Positions 1-5,746 of a DNA stretch of 7,557 nt are shown here, piece by piece. Origin of the DNA: Vulcanimicrobiota bacterium (GTDB taxonomy: Bacteria > Vulcanimicrobiota > Vulcanimicrobiia > Vulcanimicrobiales > Vulcanimicrobiaceae); assembly GCA_019233165.1 (NCBI GenBank), contig JAFAMS010000415.1, positions 1 through 7,557 on the forward strand, in the 5' to 3' direction. How positions within the stretch are numbered: the first letter of the stretch is position 1; every line of letters starts with the position of its first letter. The position numbers and the translations under genes were made by a program. The notes beneath the pieces were generated by a model that worked only from the letters and a program-made list of their open reading frames with translations, made no database searches and had not been told where the DNA came from.

Positions 1-1
1 C

Positions 2-406
2 GGGACGCTCGTGCTCAGCCTGTTGCTGCTTGCGTACGCCGCATTCGCCTCGCGACGGTCGGGCGACGAGCGCGAGCCGGCCCCCCAAGATCTGGGGGCG
101 ACGGCGCCGCCGATCTTCTTGGAAGTCCGCGAGGCCGCCGCATCCCGGACGGTGCGCGCCGCGCGCGGCGTCTTGATCGGTCGTTCCCCCAGCGCGGCCG
201 TTCGGCTCGCCGACCCGACCGTGAGCCGGCTCCATGCGCGCATCGAGCGCAGGGGCGGTACAATCTATGTCGAGGACCTGGGAAGCCGGAACGGGACCCT
301 CTTGAATGGAAAGCCCATCGCCCACGAAGCGCCGCTTTCGCCGGGAGATGCGGTGCGGATCGGGTCGACGGAGATCGTCTTCGTAGGGGTAGGCGAATGG
401 AAATAG
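2..406 (+). CDS. FHA-domain membrane-anchored protein (5' partial)
   Basis: The reading frame is open to the left edge, so the true start lies upstream; the GTG at 11 is only the first internal start-like codon. Numbering visible codons from base 2, residues about 3-17 form a hydrophobic helix (LVLSLLLLAYAAFA) followed by a basic SRR stop. A linker of about 35 residues leads into a complete forkhead-associated domain at about residues 50-132. The FHA signature residues are present: the GR pair (60-61), SRLHA (75-79) and SRNGT followed by LLNG (95-103). FHA domains bind phosphothreonine, usually on substrates of Hanks-type kinases, so this is probably a cytoplasmic phospho-reader tethered to the membrane. 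One N-terminal helix plus one FHA domain, placed before a PP2C phosphatase and a RodA-family gene, matches actinobacterial FhaB (FipA). The stop overlaps the phosphatase start by 10 bases, implying translational coupling. The domain call is firm; the FhaB equivalence is inference from context. Confidence 0.9.
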   Translation, partial: GTLVLSLLLLAYAAFASRRSGDEREPAPQDLGATAPPIFLEVREAAASRTVRAARGVLIGRSPSAAVRLADPTVSRLHARIERRGGTIYVEDLGSRNGTLLNGKPIAHEAPLSPGDAVRIGSTEIVFVGVGEWK

Positions 407-1287
407 CGGTCGGTTCGGAGCTTGGCATGTGGCAACGGCGCAGCCGCGATGCCTGCTGCTCCGAAGCGCTCGCCTCCGACGTCGCGTTCCTCGCCGTGGC
501 AGACGGTTTCGGGACCGTCGGCCGGGGACACGTCGCCGAGAACGCCATCGCGCTGTTGCGCGACTACCTGCGACGCAAGATGCGCAGCGGTGCGTTGACG
601 GCGCGCAACGCCTCGCCGCTCGCGATCCGCCGCATGATGCTGGCCGCTTTCGCCCATGCGAACGGCAGGCTCTACTCGCAGAGCGGCTCGCACGACGATT
701 ACGTCGCGAGCGGGACGTCGCTGACCGCCGCCCTCGTCGTCGGCTCGCAAATCTACATCGGACACGTCGGTGAAGCGCGCGCGTACTTGCTGCGCGACGA
801 CAAGATTTCGCCGCTCACCGAAGACGACGCGATCGCGCCGGAACCAGGCGGCGGCGGAAAGACGACGATCGGCGCCGGGGCGCGGACCCGAAGCCTCTTG
901 ACGCGCACGCTCGGAACGCAACCGACGCTCGAGGCGACCGTCACCCATCTCGACGTCAAGGAGACCGATCGCGTCATCCTTTGCACCGACGGTATCCACA
1001 AGAGCCTTTCGAACGAAGAGCTGGAGTTCGCCGGAGGCGCGCCCGGAACGGCCGCCGATGTCGTCGACCGCATTCTCGCGCTCATGAAGATGCGCGGAAA
1101 TCAAGACGGCGGGACCGTGATCGTCGGGCGCGAGCTGACGGTTCCGGTGACGCTGAGCGCCGAGGTTGCCTCGGCGCGTCGCAGTGTCTCGGGTGCGATC
1201 GGGATTACGATCCTGATGGTCGCGCTGATCGTCCTCGCCGCGTTGCTGTACGAGGCGCTTTTCCCGCCCCATATTGCGCTTCGCTGA
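397..1287 (+). CDS. PP2C-family Ser/Thr protein phosphatase, PstP/Stp-like, divergent active site
   Basis: A protein of 296 residues. Residues 1-250 show the PP2C order of motifs: FLAVADGFG (31-39), SGTSLTAAL, IYIGHVGEARAYLLRDD, VILCTDG (D198) and QDGGTVIVG (D237). PP2C enzymes use two divalent metals to remove phosphate from Ser/Thr; in this setting the likely role is reversing Hanks-kinase phosphorylation of cell-wall and FHA proteins. D36-G37, D198 and D237 match the core metal ligands. Other positions differ: the usual GDSR reads GEAR (E126), DN in the last motif reads DG, and the N-terminal NED reads S-R-D (16-18). One membrane helix lies at about 266-286, with only about ten residues after it, so the large extracellular C-terminal domain of actinobacterial PstP is absent. 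The ATG at 397 is preceded by a G-rich AGGGG. The gene overlaps both neighbours. Family assignment is secure; in vivo activity is not certain given the substitutions. Confidence 0.9.
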   Translation: MEIAVGSELGMWQRRSRDACCSEALASDVAFLAVADGFGTVGRGHVAENAIALLRDYLRRKMRSGALTARNASPLAIRRMMLAAFAHANGRLYSQSGSHDDYVASGTSLTAALVVGSQIYIGHVGEARAYLLRDDKISPLTEDDAIAPEPGGGGKTTIGAGARTRSLLTRTLGTQPTLEATVTHLDVKETDRVILCTDGIHKSLSNEELEFAGGAPGTAADVVDRILALMKMRGNQDGGTVIVGRELTVPVTLSAEVASARRSVSGAIGITILMVALIVLAALLYEALFPPHIALR

Positions 1288-2536
1288 CCTGACGCGCGCG
1301 GCGGGCGCGGCGGCGCCGATGATTTTGGCGCTCGCAATCGCCGCGTTTGCGTTCGCGCTCGCGCCGCCCGGCGCACTGCGTCCCGTTTGGCTCGTCGCGA
1401 TGCTCGCCGCCGGCGCCCTTGCATGGGTTCTGCTGCGTCCGCGCGACGAACGGCGCGACGATCTCTTGCCGGCGCTCGCCGTTCTCCTGACCTCGGTCGG
1501 ACTGATCTCGATCGCGCGCGTCGATGCGGCGCTCGCTTCGCGCCAGCTCGTATGGGTCGCGATCTCGCTTCTCCTCGCGCTCGGCGGCGGCCCGATGCTT
1601 CGCCGGTATCGCGTGCTCGCGCGTTACAAGTACGTCTGGATCCTCGCCTCGATCGTGCTCTTCGTCTTGGTCGCTGCGTTCGGCCAAGAAGTCAACGGCG
1701 CGAAGTTATGGATTCGGATCGCGGGCGTGCAGTTCGAACCGATCGAAGCGATCAAGCTCTTCGTCGTCCTGTTCATGGCCGCTTATCTGGCCGAGACGGC
1801 CGACGTCATCGCCGCGGCGCGTCCTTGGTCGCTGCGCGCGAACGCAAAATATCTCGGGCCGTTGTTCATCGGCTGGGGGACGTCGGTCGGGATTCTCGTT
1901 CTGCAGCGCGACGTCGGAATGGCAGCGCTGCTGCTCCTCACTTTCGCGGCGATGCTCTACGTCGCGACGCGCCGCATCGACTTGATCGTCGGAAGCGTCG
2001 CCGTCTTCGCGGTCGCCGGTTGGTGGGCGATCCATCACTACGCCTACGTAGCGCTGCGGATCGAAGCCTGGCGCAATCCGTTCGCCGATCCGTACGGCAG
2101 CGGCTATCAGTCTCTCCAAGCGCTCTTCGCGCTCGCTTCCGGGGGCTTGTTCGGTGCCGGCTACGGGCTTGGTAAACCGACGTACATCCCTGCCGTTGCG
2201 ACGGACTACATCTACGCATCGTTCAGCGAAGAATTCGGCGCGCTCGGCGGGATCGCGGTCTGCACCCTTTTCTTCGTTCTCGTATTGCGGTCGCTGTGGA
2301 TCGCGAGGCGCCAACCGGATCTCTACGGGCGGCTCCTCGCCACCGGACTCGCCGCTACCCTGGGTTTCCAAGTCTTCATCATCATCGGCGGCGTGTTGCG
2401 CCTCTTCCCGCTCACCGGGATAACGCTGCCGTTTTTCTCGTATGGGGGAAGCTCGCTCGTCGCGAACTACGTCCTGGTGGCATTGCTGTGGGCTATATCG
2501 GCCCGGCCGTTCGCGTTGCCCGCCCGCGGGCGATGA
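1274..2536 (+). CDS. rodA: RodA/FtsW/SpoVE-family peptidoglycan glycosyltransferase (SEDS)
   Basis: A polytopic membrane protein of about 420 residues with ten or more hydrophobic segments. SEDS proteins polymerise lipid II into glycan strands at the inner membrane, normally paired with a class B PBP transpeptidase. Family landmarks are clear: VNGAKLWIRIAGVQFEPIE (usually QPSE), LQRDVGMAALLL, GSGYQSLQALFALASGG, TDYIYASFSEEFG and the C-terminal signature PLTGITLPFFSYGGSSLVAN. D311 in TDYIYASF aligns with the Asp shown to be essential in RodA and FtsW. The loops and the FHA-phosphatase context resemble actinobacterial RodA more than FtsW, but the split is not certain from sequence alone. The start is ambiguous. 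TTG 1274 gives a 14-base overlap with the phosphatase but has no close ribosome site. ATG 1319 would shorten the protein by 15 residues and still keep the first helix. The stop overlaps the next start as ATGA. Confidence 0.92.
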   Translation: MRFADLTRAAGAAAPMILALAIAAFAFALAPPGALRPVWLVAMLAAGALAWVLLRPRDERRDDLLPALAVLLTSVGLISIARVDAALASRQLVWVAISLLLALGGGPMLRRYRVLARYKYVWILASIVLFVLVAAFGQEVNGAKLWIRIAGVQFEPIEAIKLFVVLFMAAYLAETADVIAAARPWSLRANAKYLGPLFIGWGTSVGILVLQRDVGMAALLLLTFAAMLYVATRRIDLIVGSVAVFAVAGWWAIHHYAYVALRIEAWRNPFADPYGSGYQSLQALFALASGGLFGAGYGLGKPTYIPAVATDYIYASFSEEFGALGGIAVCTLFFVLVLRSLWIARRQPDLYGRLLATGLAATLGFQVFIIIGGVLRLFPLTGITLPFFSYGGSSLVANYVLVALLWAISARPFALPARGR

Positions 2537-3390
2537 AGCACGTCGGGACCGCGCTCTGGGCTGCGATTCTCGCGATCGCGATCTTCTCGATCGCCGGTGG
2601 CTATTTGAGCGGCGAAGCGCTCAAGCCGCGTCCGATCCCCGTCGGCGTCGCGCTCCCCGAAATCGCCCCGATTCCGATTCGACGAACGCTGTTCGGCGCG
2701 CGCGGTTTCGACGTTCCGCTGGAGCCTGAGGATCCCGGCCCCGACGAAGCGATCGCATCGCGGCCGCCGGGTTGGGCGCCCGGGCGCTCGCCGCAGCAAC
2801 GGGAAGTCGTTCGCTTGGCGATCGTGATTTGCGGGCTCGGCGAAGATCGCACGCTCGACCGGCGATTTGCCGCGATTCCCTACCCGCTGACGTTCGCGGT
2901 CCCCGCCGAAGACCAACCTGCGGACCCGCTGCGCACCGATCCGAACGCGCTCGTCGTCGACGCGAGCGGCGCTGCGCCGACAACGGTTGCATCGTCGCTC
3001 GCGGCGCTGCACGCAGGCGGCGTGTTGACTTCGGTCTCGCAGCCGCCGCAAAAGCCCGCAACGCTCGTTGCCGCAGTGTCGGGGAGCGGCGGATTCATCA
3101 TCGACGGGATGGCCGGCGGGGCGCCGGCGATCTACGACGCGGCGCGCGCGCGGCGCGTCGCGGCCGCATCGCGCGACGTCGTCATCGACGCGAGGGAAGA
3201 AGAGCCGTACATCCGCTTCATGATCCGGCAGGCGGCGCGTCTCGCACGCCGGACCGGCGTTGCGATCGCGGTCGGCCACGCGTACCCCGAGACGTACGAA
3301 GCGCTGCGGCGCACGCTCCCGAATTTGGGCGCCGACGACGTCCAAATCGTCCCGGTCGGCGAGCTCGTCGCGCGCCCAAGCCCTACGTGA
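2533..3390 (+). CDS. Divergent polysaccharide deacetylase (YibQ/DUF610 family), membrane-anchored, degenerate
   Basis: A 285-residue protein starting at the ATG that shares ATGA with the RodA stop; the frame is open further upstream, but that part lies inside rodA. Residues 7-25 form a membrane anchor or uncleaved signal, followed by a Pro-rich linker to about residue 92. Residues 94-282 follow the YibQ/DUF610 fold in order: RLAIVICGLG (94-103, where E. coli YibQ has LAIVIDDFG), IPYPLTFAVPA, GGFIIDG (D191, like YFLDS), SRDVVIDA, an ARRTGVAIAVGHAYPET block with H249, and VQIVPVGELV. This family belongs to the carbohydrate esterase 4-like NodB fold and is extracytoplasmic; its substrate is poorly known. 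The Asp pair of the first motif is Cys-Gly here, and neither the HLPM-type histidine nor the NHMGS motif is visible. A structural or regulatory role at the wall is therefore as plausible as catalysis. Its last 8 bases overlap the convergent hydrolase gene. Confidence 0.8.
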   Translation: MKHVGTALWAAILAIAIFSIAGGYLSGEALKPRPIPVGVALPEIAPIPIRRTLFGARGFDVPLEPEDPGPDEAIASRPPGWAPGRSPQQREVVRLAIVICGLGEDRTLDRRFAAIPYPLTFAVPAEDQPADPLRTDPNALVVDASGAAPTTVASSLAALHAGGVLTSVSQPPQKPATLVAAVSGSGGFIIDGMAGGAPAIYDAARARRVAAASRDVVIDAREEEPYIRFMIRQAARLARRTGVAIAVGHAYPETYEALRRTLPNLGADDVQIVPVGELVARPSPT

Positions 3391-4129
3391 AGACGCTCCG
3401 GAAGAACGTGAGCGCTTCGAGGAACGCGGCGTCGGTCGCCGCAGGGTCGTACCGCGCGCCTTCGTCGCGCATGAATGCGTGCTCGGCGTCGTACTCGACG
3501 AGACGGAACGCCACCTCGGCTTCGTGGAGAGCCGACGCGATCTTCGCGCGGCTCTCGAACGAGACGTGCGGATCGTGCGTCCCGAAGACGAGCAACATCT
3601 CGCCGCGGATCTCGCCGACGCGCGAGAGGCTCTTGCAGTCGGGCTCGCTGCCGAGCTTTCCGTCCTCGACGCCGGTCGGATAGAAGCACGCGGTCGCCTT
3701 CACGTCGCCGCTGAACGCGGCGCGAAACGCGAGGTGCCCGCCCAAGCAGAATCCGAGGGCGCCGATCCGCGTTCGGTCGACGTCCTCGTGCCGCTTCAAA
3801 TACTCGAGGAGCGCGCGCAGATCGGCGTCCCACGCAGCGACCGAGCTGCGCGACGCGTCGCTCAGACCGCGCGTTCTCCCCGCGTCGTCGAACTCGAGCG
3901 CGGTTCCGGCCGGCTCGAGACGATGGTAGATCTCCGGCGCCGCCACGAGAAAGCCGTGGCCGGCGAACCGCGCGATCGTCCGGCGGGTCGACGGCGTCAG
4001 CTGAAAGATGTCGCTGTAGAGCACGAGCGTCGGGAAACGCGCGCCCGACGTCGGCTTAACGATAAGCGTTCGCATCGCACTCGACCCACCGTCGAGCGAG
4101 ACGTTCTCCTCGCGCTCGGTAATCGTCAT
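3383..4129 (-). CDS. Dienelactone hydrolase family protein (alpha/beta hydrolase)
   Basis: A 248-residue protein, the usual size for the DLH family (Pfam DLH). The alpha/beta hydrolase core is complete. The nucleophile elbow GFCLGG carries C128, the acid is D186 in FGTHDPHVS, and the base is H217 in AEHAFMRD, followed by the family's RYDPAATDAAF segment. Cys instead of Ser as nucleophile is characteristic of carboxymethylenebutenolidase-type DLHs, which open dienelactones in chlorocatechol breakdown. Many genomic homologues have unknown ester or lactone substrates, and nothing nearby suggests an aromatic-degradation operon, so the substrate is left open. No signal peptide is visible, so it is probably cytosolic. 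The ATG at 4127-4129 is preceded on the minus strand by AAGGAG-type sequence about 12 bases upstream, slightly far. The only minus-strand gene here, it is convergent with the YibQ-like gene (8-base overlap, no terminator visible) and divergent from amt. Confidence 0.9.
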   Translation of the reverse strand: MTITEREENVSLDGGSSAMRTLIVKPTSGARFPTLVLYSDIFQLTPSTRRTIARFAGHGFLVAAPEIYHRLEPAGTALEFDDAGRTRGLSDASRSSVAAWDADLRALLEYLKRHEDVDRTRIGALGFCLGGHLAFRAAFSGDVKATACFYPTGVEDGKLGSEPDCKSLSRVGEIRGEMLLVFGTHDPHVSFESRAKIASALHEAEVAFRLVEYDAEHAFMRDEGARYDPAATDAAFLEALTFFRSVFT

Positions 4130-4269
4130 TGGCGGAAGGAGCCTCCTTTGCGTCGTTATCCGAATGGTGCACCGGGACTTGCGGATGTTTAGCGCTTGTC
4201 GAAGGCGCTCCGGCTTCCCCGCGAGCTACGCTAGGGTTGACCTACTCTTACAAGGGGGAAGCAGTTCTT
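4130..4269. promoter_or_regulatory. Divergent intergenic/leader region between the hydrolase and amt
   Basis: These 140 bases must hold the control signals for both divergent genes unless they lie inside coding sequence. At 4136-4148 there is a perfect 6-bp inverted repeat around one central base (AAGGAG-C-CTCCTT), which places a Shine-Dalgarno-like AAGGAG on each strand. The minus-strand copy probably serves the hydrolase. The plus-strand copy sits 6 bases before a TTG (4148) that opens a 14-codon frame ending at TAG 4190-4192. A small hairpin follows at 4191-4209 (AGCGC/GCGCT plus two weaker pairs, 5-base loop). I do not see a convincing -35/-10 pair or a correctly spaced sigma-54 site. The region's extent is certain; its regulatory content is inference. 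Confidence 0.4.
4252..4259 (+). promoter_or_regulatory. Ribosome-binding site deciding the amt start
   Basis: A purine run AAGGGGGA lies 10 bases before TTG 4270. The same frame is open upstream to TTG 4129, but that extension overlaps the hydrolase start and encodes a polar, Cys-containing stretch unlike an Amt N-terminus or a signal peptide. The TTG at 4270 starts the protein shortly before the family's first conserved segment (NSGDTAWQL). Confidence 0.5.
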
Positions 4270-5658
4270 TTGTTCTTAGCTGACGTCAACCCGTACATAC
4301 CTGCGCCGCCGTATTTGAATTCTGGCGATACGGCCTGGCAGCTGACTGCAGCGACGTTCGTCGGCATGCAGAGTATTCCGGGGCTTGCGATCCTGTACGC
4401 CGGACTCGTGAAGAAGAAGTGGGCGCTCAACTCGGCCGTGATGTGCTTTTACGCATTCTCGATCGTGTTGTTGTGCTGGGTGCTGTGGGGCTACAACATG
4501 GGCTTCGGCGCGCCGGCGATCCTCGGGCCCGGCATCCTGCAAGCGCTCGTCGGGATCCCGCATTTCGCGCTCAGCCCCGACGCGTTGATCGGGCAAGGAA
4601 CGATCCCCCTTGCGGCGAGCGGGATGCCGCCGATCCGTTTCCCGGCCGCGGCGATGATGTACTTTCAGTTCGTCTTCGCAGCGATCACGCCGATCCTGAT
4701 CGCGGGCTCGGTCTTCGCGCGGATGAACTTCAAAGCGTGGATGATCTTCGTTCCGGCATGGAGCTCGCTGGTGTACACGGTCGGTGCGTTCTCGTTGTGG
4801 GGCGGCGGCTGGCTCTCACAAATGGGAGCGCTCGACTACTCCGGCGGTTACGTCATCCACTTGGCGGCCGGCGTCTCCGGCTTCGTGGCCGCAGCGGTGG
4901 TCGGTCCGCGCCTGCTCGAAGACCGGCACGATTTCGAGCCGAACAACTTGATCATGGCGCTCGCCGGCGCCGGGATCTTGTGGCTCGGATGGAACGGTTT
5001 CAACGGCGGCGACCCGTACTTCGCGAACGCCGACGCTGCGGCGGCGGTCCTCAACACGAACCTGACGACGGCGACCGCGCTGCTGTGCTGGTTGATCCTC
5101 GACATGTTCTCGACCGGAAAGCCGAACGCGGTCTCGATGATCAACGGGATGATCGCCGGGCTCGTTGCGATCACGCCGGCGGCCGGTTTCGTCGACGGCG
5201 GGGGCGCGATCGCGATCGGCCTCGCCGCGGGAATCATCCCCTGGTTCACGCTCAATAAGATCGGCACGATGGCGTTCATGAAGCGCGTCGACGATACGTT
5301 CAGCGTCCTTCACACGCACGGCGTCGCCGGACTCGTCGGTGGCCTTTGCGTCGGTCTCTTCGCGAACCCCAACATGATCGAGTATCTGACGACGGACAAG
5401 AAAGGTTCGCCCGTCTCGGCGCAAGGGCTCTTCTTCGGAAATCCCAAGCAACTGCTGATTCAGGCGATCGCCGCAGCGTTCATCATCGTCTACGACGCGA
5501 TCGCGACATTTATTATCCTAAAGCTGATAGCATTGATCGTTCCGCTGCGAGCGAGCCAGCCTGAGATGGAAGACGGCGACCTCGCAATCCACGGCATCGA
5601 TCCGATCCCGCCGCATCCGGTTCTCGACTCGACCCGTCCGGCGACGTCGGTACCGTAA
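4270..5658 (+). CDS. amt: Ammonium transporter, Amt/Mep/Rh family (AMT2-like)
   Basis: A 462-residue integral membrane channel with about eleven transmembrane segments, conducting ammonium/ammonia across the inner membrane for nitrogen assimilation. Key features align with E. coli AmtB. NSGDTAW (17-23) and IPGLAILYAGLVKKK (36-50) form the first helix. W177, D189 and H197 (WGGGW, ALDYSGG, VIHLAAG) match W148, D160 and the first pore histidine H168 with identical spacing. WNGFNGGD (241-248) follows, and the second pore histidine is H350 in LHTHGVAGLVGG, which has an extra His at 348. The wording of several segments (FKAWMIFVPAW, YTVGAFSLWGGG, DYSGGYVIHL, LNTNLTTAT, HTHGVAG) recalls plant AMT2 and the prokaryotic MEP-like branch rather than the AMT1/AmtB style; this comparison is from memory. 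A cytoplasmic tail of about 45 residues ends the protein. The start is a TTG chosen by its ribosome site. No glnK (PII) gene is adjacent, unusual for bacterial amt loci. An intrinsic terminator follows. Confidence 0.93.
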   Translation: MFLADVNPYIPAPPYLNSGDTAWQLTAATFVGMQSIPGLAILYAGLVKKKWALNSAVMCFYAFSIVLLCWVLWGYNMGFGAPAILGPGILQALVGIPHFALSPDALIGQGTIPLAASGMPPIRFPAAAMMYFQFVFAAITPILIAGSVFARMNFKAWMIFVPAWSSLVYTVGAFSLWGGGWLSQMGALDYSGGYVIHLAAGVSGFVAAAVVGPRLLEDRHDFEPNNLIMALAGAGILWLGWNGFNGGDPYFANADAAAAVLNTNLTTATALLCWLILDMFSTGKPNAVSMINGMIAGLVAITPAAGFVDGGGAIAIGLAAGIIPWFTLNKIGTMAFMKRVDDTFSVLHTHGVAGLVGGLCVGLFANPNMIEYLTTDKKGSPVSAQGLFFGNPKQLLIQAIAAAFIIVYDAIATFIILKLIALIVPLRASQPEMEDGDLAIHGIDPIPPHPVLDSTRPATSVP

Positions 5659-5675
5659 CGCGACTGCGGCAAAGG

Positions 5676-5710
5676 AAAAGGAGCCCTCGCGAGGGCTCCT
5701 TTTGTTTTTA
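5676..5710 (+). terminator. Rho-independent terminator after amt
   Basis: A perfect 28-base palindrome spans 5676-5703: AAAAGGAGCCCTCG followed directly by its reverse complement CGAGGGCTCCTTTT. It folds into a GC-rich stem (10 bp around the centre, minus a tight TCGC-type loop) extended by A-U pairs, and is followed by GTTTTTA, so the T-rich run continues to 5709. It begins 17 bases after the amt stop and ends 43 bases before the binding-protein start. The flanking A and T tracts could make it work in both directions, but no convergent gene is present. Confidence 0.92.
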
Positions 5711-5732
5711 TCCAATCGCCGTCGGCGTGGGC

Positions 5733-5741
5733 AAAGGGGGG
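5733..5741 (+). promoter_or_regulatory. Ribosome-binding site of the binding-protein gene
   Basis: AAAGGGGGG sits 5 bases before ATG 5747. It supports this start over the in-frame TTG at 5702, which lies inside the T-tract of the terminator and would add an Arg-rich, non-conserved N-terminus. Confidence 0.7.
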
Positions 5742-5746
5742 AACCG

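Noticed and set aside
265..1272. A 335-codon minus-strand open frame opposite the phosphatase.
   Set aside because: It is Arg-rich, has no domain motif and lies opposite a clear PP2C gene; this is typical of GC-rich antisense frames.
3394..3414. CGCTC/GAGCG hairpin just after the YibQ-like stop as a terminator.
   Set aside because: A 5-bp stem with an 11-base loop, no T-tract, and located inside the hydrolase coding sequence.
4165..4182. A possible sigma-54 promoter upstream of amt (TGGTGC ... CTTGCG).
   Set aside because: The GG and GC doublets are 15 bases apart, first G to first G, instead of the required 12. Sigma-54 sites do not tolerate this spacing.
3260..4192. A 310-codon plus-strand open frame covering the hydrolase gene.
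   Set aside because: The minus strand carries a complete DLH fold with its catalytic triad. The plus frame is charged Arg/Glu-rich sequence with no motif. Only its last 14 codons were considered separately, as a possible leader.
4237..4249. TTGACC followed by TACTCT as a sigma-70 promoter for amt.
   Set aside because: TACTCT is only about one base from TTGACC, and no -10-like hexamer lies 16-18 bases downstream. A start there would also remove the ribosome site.
4129..4269. N-terminal extension of the ammonium transporter to TTG 4129.
   Set aside because: It would overlap the divergent hydrolase start, encode a non-conserved polar stretch that is not a signal peptide, and ignore the purine-rich ribosome site before TTG 4270.
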